A DNA stretch of 64,000 bases from Chlorocebus sabaeus (GCF_047675955.1 NC_132915.1:19077766-19141765); one strand, 5' to 3'. Numbered from the stretch's first letter, positions 1 to 12,560 are shown. Translations and numbers: made by a program. Notes: generated by a model not told the origin, from the sequence alone.

Positions 1-332
1 TTAACATTCTCCATTCTGCCCGTCAAGGAAAAAAAAAAAAAAATGTATACAGCTGTTTCACATGCCTCAAGCATAAGCAAATGCTAAAGTATGCTTCTTC
101 TTTCACAGTGTTTTTTCCATCCTTTTTTCCTTCATGGATTCTGGTGCCTTATTTTCCCTTCTTACCAGTTTCTACTTTTACAAACCTTATCTTCGGTGAG
201 CCCTACATTTCACATTGAAATCATTGTTAGTAGTCATCTTTTTTTGCACATCACGATCTGATTTTAGAATTTTCTAGTGACCCTTCCTACACCGTATGTT
301 TATAGCTTCAACAAGTTATTGCTAAAACTTCC
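1..332. other. Unique AT-rich spacer
   Basis: I recognise no repeat or gene here. A 15-base A run lies at 29-43. The rest is ordinary AT-rich single-copy-looking DNA leading into the MLT1 LTR. Confidence 0.5.
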
Positions 333-1201
333 CATTGCTGCTGTAACAAATTGCCAAAGTTTTAGTGGCTTAAAAACAGTACAAACATATTGTATTAGTC
401 TGTTCTCATGCAGTTAATAAAGACATACCTTAGATTGGGTCATTTATGAAGAAAAGGAAGTTTAATGGACTCACAGTTCCACATGGCTGGGGAGGCCTCA
501 CAATCATGGCAGAAAGCAAAGGAGAAGCAAACTCACGTCTTACCTGGCAGCAGGCAGGAGAGCTTGTGCACGGGAACTCCCATTTATAAAACCATCAGTT
601 CACGTGATACTTATTCACTACCACAAGAACAGTATGGAGGAAAGCCCCATGATTCAATTATCTCCACCTGGTCCCACCCTTGACACGTGGGGATTATTAC
701 AATTCAAGGTGAGATCTGGATGAGGACACAGCAAAATCATATCATGTATTATCTTACAGCTTTGGGGTTCAGAAGTTCAAACTGGGTCTCTCAGGGCTAA
801 GATCAAGCAAGGCTGTGTTTCTTTTGAAGGCTCAGCAGGGCGAAGTCACTTTCTTGCCTTTTCCAGCTTCCAGAGGCTGCCCACATTCCTTGGCTGATGG
901 CCTCCTTCCATCGTCAAAGCCACCAATGGCAGATTGGTGTTCTTCTCACATTGCTTCACTCCAACCCTGCTTCCACTGTCACATCTTCTCCTCTGACTCC
1001 ACCCACCTCTCATCTTTTAAGAACCCTATGATTACATTTGGGCTCACACAAATAATCCAGGATAAAAGGATAATTTTTCTATCTTAACATCCTATCTTAA
1101 TCACATCTGCAAAATCCCTCTTGCCATGGAACATAACACATTCACAGACTCCAGAGATTCGAGCGTGGACTCGTTGGGAGAGCTATCTTCTCCCTACCAT
1201 A
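333..1201 (-). mobile_element. MLT1-type MaLR LTR, minus strand, split by a younger LTR
   Basis: The two parts, 333-390 and 745-1201, read as one antisense MLT1 (C/D/E-like) LTR. The left part has the LTR 3' end signature (ctgctgtaacaaattgcc, then gtggcttaaaa). The right part carries the usual order of blocks: ttccagcttccagaggctg, gattacatttgggctcac, aataatccaggat, then an end resembling the inverted LTR start near 1170-1201. It is noncoding and old. The gap is filled by the THE1/MST LTR listed next. Subfamily is uncertain. Confidence 0.75.
391..744 (-). mobile_element. THE1/MST solo LTR, minus strand
   Basis: About 354 bp, running on the plus strand from tgtattagtctgttctcatg to the inverted LTR start ...catatca. 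It includes the family hallmarks ctcacagttccacatggctg, aggcctcacaatcatggc, ctcccatttataaaacc and a degraded ccaccctt/tgacacgtggg block. Length and the ggggaggcctcacaatcatgg arrangement favour THE1 over longer MST LTRs. It lies inside an MLT1 LTR, so it is the younger insertion. The flanking pentamers (catat and tgtat) are too diverged to prove a target duplication. Confidence 0.85.
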
Positions 1202-1744
1202 GGAGCTCAATATTGACTAGTGAAATCTTCCACTTCACAGGTGAAAAACAAGCAGCAAGGAGATGGAAGTTCTTGCTCATCAAGACGTCCTGGGGTAGAA
1301 TCGGAACGATAATTCACATTGCCCACCTTCCATCCCAGCACTCTAGAATACCCAGTAAAACTATAATTTAAGATGAACCTAGAAACTAACAAGAATATTA
1401 TTAAAGCAACTATCTTTCTAGGACTGAAAAAGTTTTCCCAAATTCTATAAATTATTCTATGATTTAACAGTTTTCTGATTATTAAGTATTTTAAGGTAAT
1501 TCCTTGCCGGCCTAAAAGAGTTAATATTTCCTTTTAAATGTACTTGATTTGCAGAAACAATTCTCATTTCATGCCATATAGAATGCTGAGGAAGGTCAAA
1601 TTCACTTACTTTATAAAAGAATCTTCTAAATCAAATAAATTGCTTCATTTTATTTCACTTATCACTGTGATTAATATTTGGATAGTGGTTATAATTCCCT
1701 CTTTAGTTTTTTTGTTTTGTTTTTTAAGGAACTTTTTTTTTTTA
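1202..1744. other. Unique AT-rich stretch
   Basis: No repeat family, RNA gene or exon recognised. There are T-rich runs at 1707-1743 just before the old L1 end. ORFs here are short and show no recognisable domain. Confidence 0.5.
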
Positions 1745-1960
1745 AGTAGTTTTAGGTTCACAGCAAAACTGAGGGGAAGGTACAGACAGTTCCCATGTAC
1801 CCTCTGCCCCCACACACGTACAGCCTCCTTTATTAAAAATATTCCCCACCAGTAGGGTATGTTTGTTACAACTGACGAACCCACACTGACACATCGTTAT
1901 CCCCCAAAGTTCATAGTTTACATTAGGGTTCACTCTTGATGTTGTACATTCCATGAGCCA
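1745..1960 (-). mobile_element. Old L1 (L1M-type) 3' end, minus strand
   Basis: The antisense order of motifs matches the L1M 3' UTR: acagacagttcccatgtacc, the ctctgcccccacacacgta block, gtttgttacaactgacgaac, acacatcgttatccccc, then catagtttacattagggttc and gttgtacattccatg. It is truncated and noncoding. There is no clean poly(T), so this is a remnant. Confidence 0.7.
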
Positions 1961-2779
1961 TATCATAAGGGGTCAACCCATCCTCATGGGATCGTAAGTA
2001 GGTAATGTGAAGCTTCCCATCTGACTGGGAGCCACCTGGGCTAAGGTCTCTTGACAGCAGGTGATGTTTCATGGATGCTTAGTGAATTGAAGATGAGCAA
2101 AAAATGCCCATTAGTTGCCCCTTTGAGCCCGAGCTCCTTTTTCCATGCAACAGAAAATGACAACAAACAATCCCCCTGAATCGCCCCCCATCCCCTGCCA
2201 TGAAAGAGATGAGCACCATTAAGGACAGGCAGCACTCACTCACTCCAAGTACCCTCTTGTTTCCTAATGAGCTTCAGCATTTCAATTCTTGGTTTACACA
2301 TCTTTAAAATGCCAGGTACCATGCACCAAGCAATCCTCAAAAAAACAGACTTTTCCACAGTCTCCACCAAGGACTGCATTCACCAGGGTGGTGAAATGGT
2401 CCAAGAACCTCTGACTGACAGCCCAGCCACAGAGCAGTGCTTTGGGATTATTCCCACAACATCTTGCCTCCCCATCCACTTGACAGTTAAACAATACTTA
2501 GCGGAACATGGTTTACAGTACAACTTAAAGTCAACAGTGGACTAGGAGCCAGAGCCTGATAAGAAAAGAAAAAAATTAAACAAATCAATCATGAAACTAA
2601 TGTTAGAAAGGGACTGGAACTCGACAACAGAAACAAGACAATGGAGATACATCGCCAGTTGAAATTTGAGCAGAAATACAAAGTTGATGAAGCAGAAAGA
2701 GGCCAGAAACTCTTCCACATGAGGCTAAGCTGCTCTGTCTTTCTGCTGAGAACCAAGGCAAAGCTTTGCACATCTCCTG
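1961..2779. other. Unique non-repetitive stretch
   Basis: No repeat is recognised with confidence. Weak aatgccaggtaccatgcacc similarity to L2 tails at about 2305-2330 is too short to call. The ORFs in both orientations have no recognisable domains. This leads into the CpG-retaining block that follows. Confidence 0.4.
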
Positions 2780-3780
2780 TAGTTCCTTTCTCTTGCACAT
2801 CTGGGCTTCCCGCAGCCTAGGCAGCCACGGAGCACTTGGACGCTCTTAATAATAATGGTGGGTGCAGCCTTGTGTGCATCAGATATGGGGCTCCTCTCCA
2901 AGCAGAGCCCTCTGCCAAATGGGCCCCAGCACCTTGCCCCTTGCAGCCTGCTGATAATCTGCAGCTTGTCTGTAATTGTTGCGGGAACATGCACTTTCTT
3001 TCGCTGATGATTTTGGCAGCCTTGCAGGGCTCTACCCAAAAAGGCACCGAACAATGGGATGTGATTGTTTTGAAATGTACCCAACAGGAAGCCCTCCTCC
3101 TCCTACACGCACTCAGGCCCCAGGCTTTAGGGATTGAACGGATTAATGGAGTTCAGCCGCAGTTTACAGTTTATCATCAACCAAGCGCTGCTGTGGCTGC
3201 CTGTCTTCCCTTCTCCAGCACCTAAAGAAAAATAAAGGGAAAAAAGAAAGGAAGGAAAAGCAGCAGCCCCAGAACATTCACTATATAACAATCTGAACAA
3301 GGGAAAGGAAAAAAAATTGCCCTAGGTGACCATGAAACTGACAAGACTCCCCAAAATGGCTTCCAGCTTTCAGTTTGTCATGCAGAGCTGTCTCCCCTTC
3401 ACTCTCCCAACCCTCTCCCCCGTTTATAATCATCGTTCAAAGTGGTGAAAGGCCTAATTGCCCCGAGCAGTGTGGTCAATCTTCCTGGAGATTTAGCTGC
3501 CTGCTTTCATCTGGCAGCCTGGGAGGGAACTCAGTATTTCCCTCCAGGCAATCTATATGGTCTAGCAGTTCACTGCGGAAAGTGGTGCCTTATCGATTTC
3601 TGCCATAGCTTCCATGGCTGACTCAAGGATCAGAGGCTCTGACAATGACTAACAAGTTTAAACCATTAGTCCCATTTGTAACTACTCAGCGAAAGGCTTG
3701 TCAGTCACCGCGTACCATATACTGCAGCTTTTAGCAGATTTCTAATCCCATTCATTTTGCCACAATGACCCCTGTAGTTA
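2780..3780. promoter_or_regulatory. Candidate conserved regulatory block (non-repetitive, CpG-retaining)
   Basis: About 1 kb with no recognisable transposon, clearly more CpG dinucleotides (about 20 by eye) than the surrounding sequence, and several homeodomain-type cores: tgtaattgtt at 2971, ggattaatgg at 3140 and ggcctaattgcc at 3451-3462. A 129-codon ORF (2836-3225, plus) lies inside. It starts and ends without splice-site support or a recognisable domain, so I do not call it a gene. Regulatory function is inference from absence of repeats, CpG retention and motif content. Cross-species conservation was not tested. Confidence 0.3.
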
Positions 3781-4154
3781 ATGGGGGTTATCGGAAAACT
3801 ATTTTTTCCCTTCAAAAGTGATGCCTTTTTTCTCCTTCTTCTTCTTCTTTTAGGAACATAAAAGCCATCTCGGTTCCGATGTTTCAAAATAGTGATGCAG
3901 GAAGTGATCAGTGTCCCTCTTAGGAGAAAACCTGTATCCTGGTGTAGGGTACGATATGTCTGATCCTGAAAACGCAAACAGAGTCAGGTGGCAGAGAGTG
4001 ATTCATCAGAAACATCCTCCCTGCCTTACCCGTCTTACTGTTATAGAGGTTTGTCTTAACACCCGTTTTCTCCTCCCTCTGACCTAGAAGTGGATCATTT
4101 CCCTGTGAGAAACTTCTCTCTTTCTGGATAACTAACCACCCCACGGGCTAAAGC
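3781..4154. other. Unique stretch with a short CTT tract
   Basis: A (CTT)n-like pyrimidine run lies at about 3834-3851. The remainder shows no recognised repeat or gene. Confidence 0.5.
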
Positions 4155-4311
4155 CTGTTACTTAAAGTGTGGTCCCCTGAATCAGCATCACCCAAGAGCT
4201 CGTTATAAATGCACAATTTCAAGTCTAGCCTTAGACATTCTGAATCGCAATCTGTGTTCTAACCAAATTCCCAGGTGATGCCTGTGCATTTGAAGGCTTG
4301 AGAATCACTGG
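4155..4311 (-). mobile_element. MER5A-like hAT-Charlie MITE
   Basis: The ends and interior match MER5A in inverse orientation: aaagtgtggtcccctgaatc near the left, cagcatcacccaagagctcg, caatctgtgttctaaccaa and cccaggtgatgcctgtgcat, then gagaatcactgg. The possible 8 bp target duplication is gctaaagc (4147-4154) versus tctaaaga (4312-4319), 6 of 8 identical. It is nonautonomous and encodes nothing. Confidence 0.8.
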
Positions 4312-4319
4312 TCTAAAGA

Positions 4320-4667
4320 AGCTATGTTTTTTCACTTCTACATTAAATACAGCAAAATTTAACATTTCCACTGTATATTAGGATATTTTTAAGAAAAAAA
4401 ATGAGTTTTTCTGCATAATAGTTCCAGTGATATTCTCCTTGTAGCTCTGACAATCGAATGTTTTCATCTTCATATCCACAGTAGCTAATCCAGTACCTGG
4501 TGGGTAAGTACAAGATAAATAGTTGTTGGACTATTCATGAACATCTGTCAAATTCACAAGAACGAACAAATGAATGAGAATGAAGAAAGAAATGTGATGT
4601 GTCTCTCAGTGATATAAAGAGCCAGGACTGATGAAAAATGAGAAAGCTAGCTCAGAGGACAAGCCTC
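4320..4667. other. Mostly unique stretch
   Basis: A weak L2 3'-end-like string occurs around 4480-4545 (ccagtacctggtgggtaagt, then aaatagttgttgga), too diverged to call firmly. Nothing else is recognised. Confidence 0.35.
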
Positions 4668-5380
4668 TCCATTCATTTTTTATGGATATTTAATAGTTAC
4701 ATATATTTGGGGCGTACATATGATATTTTGATACCCGTATACAATGTGCAATGATCAAATCAGGGTAATTGGAATATCCATCACCTCAAACATTATTCTT
4801 TCTGTTGAGGATATTATAACTTTTCTATTTTGAAATATACAATAAATTGTTAACAATAATTTCCCTGCCACACTTTTGAATACCAAAACTTATCTCTTCT
4901 AAATATGTTTATACCTACCCATCAACCAACTTCTCTTCATGCCCTTCTCCACACACCCTTCTTCCCAGCCTCTGATAACCATCATTCTATTCTCAATCGT
5001 CATGAGATCCACTTTTTAGCTCCCTCCTATGAGTGAGAACATGCAGTATTTGTTTTGCTGTGCCTGGTTTATTGTCCTTAACATAAGGACCTCTAGCTCC
5101 ATCTGTGTTGCTGCAAATGACAGGATTTTGCTCTTGTTTACAGCTGAATAATATTCCATTATGTATATGTACCACATTATCTTTATCCATTTATCCACTG
5201 ATGGACACGTAGGTTGCTTCTAAATTTTGGTTATTGTAAGTAGTGCTGTGATAAGCATGGGAGTGCAGGTATCTCTTAGATACCCAGATTTTCTTTCTTT
5301 TGGATATATGCCCAGCAGTGGGAATGCTGGATCATATGGTAATTCTATTTTCAGTTTTTTGAGAGTCCATTCATTTTTTA
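4668..5380 (-). mobile_element. 5'-truncated L1 (L1PB/L1MA-like) with perfect target-site duplication
   Basis: The L1 body is 4683-5365 on the minus strand. It is bounded by identical 15-mers tccattcatttttta at 4668-4682 and 5366-5380, the direct product of target-primed insertion. The low-coordinate side is the L1 3' UTR in antisense (ggggcgtacatatgatattt, caatgtgcaatgatcaaatc). The high-coordinate side is the last part of ORF2. No separate A-tail is visible beyond the T run shared with the duplication. Confidence 0.93.
5016..5363 (-). pseudogene. Broken C-terminal piece of L1 ORF2
   Basis: In the minus strand two overlapping frames carry the end of the L1 ORF2 product. One (from 5363 downward) contains KIELPYDPAFPLLGIYP and LITALLTITKI. 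The other (5016-5198) contains MEYYSAVNK, SFAATQMELE and MFSLIG. The switch of frame between about 5220 and 5198 is a frameshift. No reverse transcriptase or endonuclease domain is present because of 5' truncation. The piece is inactive. The ORF start at 5495 lies outside the element in flanking DNA and is artificial. Confidence 0.9.
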
Positions 5381-7233
5381 TTGTCTTAACTAAATGCTCA
5401 CACCACCAAGTTGATCCCGCCCTAAGAATGGATTGAGACAATGCAGTAGGTGGGGCTTTTCCTAGAGCATCTCTTTCTTTCCACGTCTTGGTCATTCTCC
5501 TCCCATTTCTGCTGCTTATTCTCTCTCCTCTCTCCTCTCACCATCATACTGAGTCTCTCTTATGTTTGTTTGTTCTGATCATCAGTCTCCATCTCTTAAA
5601 ATCCTGTGCTCAGTCAGGTTAGACTAAAGCATCTGAAAACCAACACACTAAAATGGAAGTGACGATTAAGAAAAGACTACGTTGAGGGCTACTTCTTGAC
5701 AACCTGGAAATCATACCACGTAAGCAGTCTATTTTATCTAGGGGGCAGATCAGCTCTATTGCTGCCAAATTAACACCAGAAAAAGGCAAAGTAACTTTCC
5801 TACATGACGTTTATGGAAGAGATTTCCTTATGTAGCTGCTTCTTGTCTAAGCCCGGCCCCTCCAATTTCCAAGGAATGTGTTTACATAATGTGACCACCT
5901 TGGTTCATGGACATAGGTCTTTGTTGTTTAGACACTGGTCATAAAAAAGCATTTGTGGGGAAGACTTGCTTCCATCTTATCTCAAAAAAATTAAAACATC
6001 TAAATTTAAATGCAGGGCAAATTTGATGGGAAAGTTAAAGACCACAGTCATCTTTATCAAAGAGAATCTTCATGCTGAATTTTTTTTTAAGCCTAAGACA
6101 AGGACTTGGGAAATAAAATTATCTTCTTCCAGTGATTACCTTTAGAAACAGTTATTTCTGGAGCTTTCATCTATGAACTGCCATGTTGTGACTACTTAAT
6201 TGCTGCCTGAAAAACAGAAAGCTGATTATGTGTTTTTTGTTTTAAGTTAATCCTTTGACATTTTGAATAGTTACAAAGATAGGTTGTTTTGTGAGTTGCT
6301 AGCAGGAACCAGCAGGAAATTATTTCATTCAGGGGCAGATGGTGCTGGTGACTATACAAAAAGGGCTGGGTTGATGGCAGGGCAAGAGTAGACAAGTACA
6401 CACACGCACAGAAGCTGAGGATGCCCCAATTCTGTGTTGTCTGAATTCTCCGCCGGAATCTGTATACCTTAAATAAATTATTCATAGATTTCCCACATCC
6501 AAGTTAAAAAGTGCCTTCGGAGTCAGGGTCTCCTCCCCACAACCCACCCACTATGAGTTTTAATATGTAATTGGAGAACATGTAAAATAAATGGAAATGT
6601 CATTTGGCTTATAACAAAAGACTTAAATCATAACGGATTATTGAGCGGCATCTTGTGGTCCAAAGTGAGTATGACACTTACGGAAAGCCAGTAGGTTTGC
6701 TGGCATGCCACTCCAAAATGTGTTAACGTCACCTCATATCTGGCTTTTGATAATGCTAATAAGGGGCTGTGCAAGGTTATCAATGCACCCTTATCATTAT
6801 GCCACCTTAAAATATTTTTGTGAATGAGCATATTAACTTATAATTAATCATCATGCATTAATGTAAATGTATCCATGTAGGCACGTTTAATCAGCACTCT
6901 TTCTCTTTCATATTTTAATAACAGAGCACTAAAGGAGACTTACAAGATATAAAGTAACAAAAGCAGTGTTTATAATCTAAGCCACTTCAGCAGAATTTAA
7001 AAATTAGTGTTTTTCTATGAGATAAAGTATGAAACCATTCAGTCATTTACTAAGTAAAATCCACTTTCTCTATATTCTACAAAACCATAGGAAAAGAAGA
7101 AACGACCCTTTGTTGGTATCTTTCTTCTCTGTGTCCCATAGAATCATGTGGATTTTGACTATGAAATAAGTTAATGGACCTTCATAAACAGAGAGACAGA
7201 ATCCAGAGACATAGCAACTATATATCCAATAGG
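5381..7233. other. Unique stretch (1.85 kb)
   Basis: I see no recognisable transposon apart from A/T runs. Pyrimidine-rich ctctctcctctctcctctca lies at about 5520-5540. A sub-block at 6560-6900 looks like a candidate regulatory element and is listed separately. ORFs of up to 97 codons lack domains or low-complexity-free coding character. Confidence 0.45.
6560..6900. promoter_or_regulatory. Candidate conserved noncoding block
   Basis: Non-repetitive sequence with several retained CpGs (taacggatta, gagcggcat, tacggaaag, taacgtcacc, gcacgttt) and clustered AT-rich homeodomain/POU-like strings such as tataattaatcatcatgcat at 6839-6858. tgttaacgtcacc at 6721-6733 contains a CRE-like half site. 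Function is inferred only. Confidence 0.25.
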
Positions 7234-8584
<1,351 letters not shown>

Positions 8585-8684
8585 TGACTTCCTCCTTCCA
8601 CCAATCCTCCGAGCTCTCTCCAGTGCTTCCCACTGGCTAAACACAGCTGGAAAAAAGCATGTTAACTAGTGACTCTCCAAAAAG

Positions 8685-8709
8685 AAAAAAAAAAAAAAAA
8701 AAAAAAAAA
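8685..8709. repeat. A25 homopolymer
   Basis: An uninterrupted run of 25 A. No retroelement body that would explain it as a tail is recognisable upstream on the plus strand (8513-8684), so its origin is unclear. Confidence 0.9.
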
Positions 8710-8734
8710 GGCCCTGATTCGTAGCATTTGCTGA

Positions 8735-9075
8735 TTTCCATGGCATAAATACTCTCACTTGGCCAATTTCAAGCTACTGCTTGTATGGTCCCTGAATGTG
8801 AAGTTGAGGAGAGATACACAATGACAGCACACTGTTACGTAGTGTTTCCCACACATATGGATATACCATAACCTCTAGAGCAGAGACAGTCAAAAGAAGG
8901 GTAGCAAAATAATTAGGAAATGACAAATTTGGAATAGATATTACCACTGCTTTTTAATATACAACAGCTTATTTAATGTAAGTTTAGATAACTTAATTTT
9001 AATGGTGATATTAACCAGTGTGAACAGCCAGTTCACAGGATCTCAGAATATTTGTCAATTGGCTCTCACACACTG
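8735..9075. repeat. Ancient interspersed repeat, copy A
   Basis: This stretch is collinear with 17850-18245. Shared strings include aatactctcac/aatattctcacc, ccaatttcaa/tcaatttcag, cagcacactgttacgtagtgtt versus a similar block in the other copy, then cttatttaatgtaagttta and gaatattt. The two copies run in the same orientation and are diverged with indels, typical of a very old mammalian repeat. The family (probably a DNA transposon) is not assigned. Confidence 0.6.
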
Positions 9076-9623
9076 AAAAGAGCCAGCTAACAAGGAACCC
9101 TAGAAAAAGTCGTCTAAAAGTGGTCCATCCAATACAATGTAGAACAGAGCAGGGAAGAGCATGGAATAAAGCTGAGGGCAAAAAGATCCAGAAATGGTGC
9201 ATTATAAATCAGCACACGCCAAAGACTACTTAAGTCCATCCAACAAGAAGGCACTGAGCATCTCTATAACTAACTTCCTGCTAAACCCTGGTTAGATGGA
9301 TCATAATTGGATTCACAAAATACTTACCAGGAGAAATACATGCCTATGGGTTCATCCCACTGGTCATTTACAATTATTTTGCCAGTTTTGTTTTTTCTAC
9401 TGTCTTTTGAAGATGATAATCTTCAGAGCATCACATATTAAGAAGTAGAAAGTGTCCCAGTAATTTCTGCACTAATGAAATTTTGATTGATTTCTCTATC
9501 ACGTTTTTTGGCAAATTGATTCATCATGATGAGTTTGTGATGAGCTGCCCAGCGACAGAAAGAATTCAGAAATGTTTAGAGAAACAAAGAGTGTTGTTTG
9601 TGTACGGTTTTCTCTTTTGCGAA
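9076..9623. other. Unique stretch
   Basis: No recognised repeat, exon or RNA gene. Confidence 0.45.
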
Positions 9624-9735
9624 CTTTGGGCACTTAGCCTCCCAGAGCCTCAGTTTCCTCATTTATAAAATGAGAAAAGAAGGGGTTTAATTAGATCATC
9701 TCTATGGTGGTGTCTGACAGTTATGCTCCGTGACT
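9624..9735 (+). mobile_element. MIR-family SINE fragment, plus strand
   Basis: It contains the MIR hallmark gagcctcagtttcctcattt followed by ataaaatgag, then an end of the type ttagatcatctctatggtgg seen in MIR3/MIRc-like elements. It lacks the 5' tRNA-related head. Confidence 0.7.
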
Positions 9736-11289
9736 TCATTATGGTGTGTGTGAATTCAGGATGAATATTTTATTCTATTTCTTTTCCCTTTTTAAAAAAT
9801 TCCTCTCACCTACCCACTGTATTTGGCACATATCAGTCCTTTTGATCAAAAGCATAAGCCGAGTGGACATAAAAAAATAGGAAAAGCAAGGAAAGATGAG
9901 TGAGCAGTTCCAATGACAATCAGGAATCTTTTGTAAGTGGCTGCATCTTGGGAAAGCCTGATCCAGCTTATTTTCTGGGAACTAATGATCAGCTGAGATG
10001 AGTTGCTGATAGGCCGCAAAGGCAAGGACCATTAACACTTGATTGTCACTAATTCTGAGTCAATGTCCCATTTCAAAGTCATTAGTGCTATTAAAAACTG
10101 CAACAGCGCATACAAAGAAAAAAGAAAGAGAGAAAGCATTAGGATATTCTTAAGATTAACATATTACTACTGAAATACAAAAGAAATTTTCAAGAAAGCC
10201 TTAATGTAATAAATGCCTATTCAGAGACTTCTTTGTGTAAACTTTATATTAAGCATTATATGAAATATAAAAATAGAAAAAAAATAGAAAAAAATAGAAA
10301 ATACTTCCTCTACCTTTAAAAAGTTTAGATTCTATACAATATTATGTTCTTGTGGATTTGTACTTATCTGGCATTGATGATCTTATGAAAACTTCCCATT
10401 TCTTTTTTTGTAAATTGCATCACGTAAGCCACTGGCCTCAAAAGCCTTTCAGAGCATGTTTCATAATGGACTTAAATCTATATATTCTTCCTGTCCTACA
10501 GGAAATACATGTTTGGTTACCTGCCAAGTGCCAGTCATGAGCTAACAAAGCTAACCATCCAATGGGGACAAATAAGTAGGAACTGCATTGAGTGCTACAA
10601 AAAGGAAAAAAACAGGTGACAATTATAGGAGTGAATGGAAAGTCCACTAATTCAAATTTGAGGGGTCTGAAATCGCTTCCATGGTAGTCATCTGCTATTT
10701 TTGCCTGCCCAGCATCTTTTTCTCTCTGAGCCATAGCCCCTAATTTATCCTTGAAAACTCTCTTATTTCATGGCAGTTGGGGAACTCTTCCCATTAACTG
10801 CTGAGGGCAGCCCTCTGCTCAAGGGGTAGATCTGTGATCCAAGCTACACCAACTATGAGGCATTTTCTCCAAGAAAAGGGAATATTAATCCTGAGTAGTA
10901 CAATCCAAGATCGAAAACAGCTAGAGTTCTTCCAATGGCAGAACCTTGAAGAGAAACATGTTGGGTCCTACTTCAATTGCTGAAGCAGCCCTCATTTCTA
11001 TCTCTCCCAAGTCCCTGAGTTTTTAGCTTTTTGTTTCTTTGTGCTACTCTGTGTCCTTCCAAATAATTCTTTCTCAGTATGATAAGCCAGAGTCTGTTGC
11101 TCTTGCTTGCACCCTACTACTCTAATAGATACTTATTCCCAGTGGAAACTCTAAGATAAGCCCAAGAGATATTGCTGCCTTAGGAAAGCTGGGGGTGGTA
11201 GTGGTAGCGTAGGTAACTTTACAAAGCTGAAAGAAACTCTTTCTGGTTCAAATATAAAGCACGAGATGGAATTTCATGAGAAAAGACAA
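9736..11289. other. Largely unique stretch
   Basis: It contains a candidate regulatory block (9905-10110, separate entry) and A-rich low complexity at 10105-10135 and 10258-10305. From about 10960 to 11110 there is LTR-3'-end-like composition (gtccctgagtttttagcttt, ttctttctcagtatgataag). I could not assign a family. No gene is supported. Confidence 0.4.
9905..10110. promoter_or_regulatory. Candidate conserved noncoding block
   Basis: Non-repetitive sequence with homeodomain- and SOX-like strings: ggaactaatgatcagctgag, which contains an E-box CAGCTG, cattaacacttgattgtcac, and tcattagtgctattaaaaac. Evidence is composition and motif impression only. Confidence 0.2.
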
Positions 11290-12560
11290 GAGTACGCAGA
11301 AAATGAATCACACAGGGCTTTTTAAACATGTTGAAGCCAAAGGGAAACCATTGAAAATATTTGTAAAGAAAAATGTTTTAGAAAGACTGCTATGATGTCA
11401 ACATGGAAAATAGAAGGCATTAGACTAGTGATGGGAAACCAGCAAGACAGCTGTTTTAATAATCCATTCCAGAAATGATAACGGCTTGACTTAGAGTGGT
11501 GGGAATGGAAATAGAGAGGGTAGCTAGATGTCCAGGAAATTGAGGAGCTTGACTCAACAGGACGTGGAGATTGAGTGGATGCTGAGGTCAGGGATAGGAA
11601 GAAGTCAAAGATAACTTCCTGACTTGAGTTTTAGCTGACTCAATAAGTAATTGTCCCATTCACTGACACTGAAATAGAGAAAATAAAAAGATTCTGGTTT
11701 TCTAAAGAAAACAACCAATTTCTTATTTTAACAGCCAAACAGATATGTCAGGTAGGTAGATAGATATGTACATTTGATTCTCAAGAGCAGTCTGAGTAGA
11801 AGATATAGGTTTGAATTTAGGAATAATCAATATGTAGTTGAAAGCAGAGCTAAGGCTGTAAATGCAATCGCCTGAGGAGAGTACATAGAGTAAGCAAAGA
11901 TGATAACCCAGAACAGATTCCCTGTGATATACAAACATTTTAGGGATAGAAGAAACAAGAACCTGGGATAGCCATAAAACTCAGAGAAAAACTAAAAGAC
12001 TACAATGTTATGGAGGCTAATTTTTTTTTTAATTTCCAAAAGAAAGATACAGATAATGCTGCCAATAAAGTAAGAAACGTAAAGATTAAGAATCATCATT
12101 AGACTTAGCAAGGAGACTATTAGGGACATTAGTCAGAACACTGGGACAGAAACTGAACTGCAGTAGGTTGAGAAGTGAGTGAATGAAACAGAGACCGAAG
12201 TGTAGACAATATTTTTAGAAAGTGTAGCTACAAATGGGATGTAAAAAGAGAGAGCTGAACAAAAAGCGGGGCAGGGAAGAAAGATTTAAAGGAATGTGCT
12301 TTAAAGGAAAGATAAACATATCACGAGTAGGTTGAAATGTTGGAGAAAAAATAACAAATTGAGATGAAGTGGTGACAAATGAGAGAGGACGAGTAATCAA
12401 TGGACCAAAATCTCTTTAAAAGTTGAATGGGGTGTGGTCCAGAACTCAGATGAAAGGATTACCCTCAAACAGAAGTAGCAGACATTTTTCATCAAGAAGG
12501 AAGGAAGAAAATTGTAGAGTTTAATTTGTAGGCTTCAATGTGGAATATTGAAGAAACTCC
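11290..12560 (-). mobile_element. L2 LINE fragment, minus strand
   Basis: Diverged antisense L2 sequence upstream of its 3' end. Recognisable pieces in order: gaagccaaagggaaaccatt, agactgctatgatgtcaac, aataatccattccagaaatg, a gatgctgaggtcagggatag-like block, then gcagtaggttgagaagtgag further on. Purine-rich on this strand, as expected for antisense L2. No intact ORF. Boundaries are approximate. Confidence 0.55.

Noticed and set aside
2836..3225. 129-codon plus-strand ORF in the CpG-retaining block
   Set aside because: No recognisable domain, no splice or Kozak support, no homologue I can name. Its GC-richer context alone makes long ORFs likelier.
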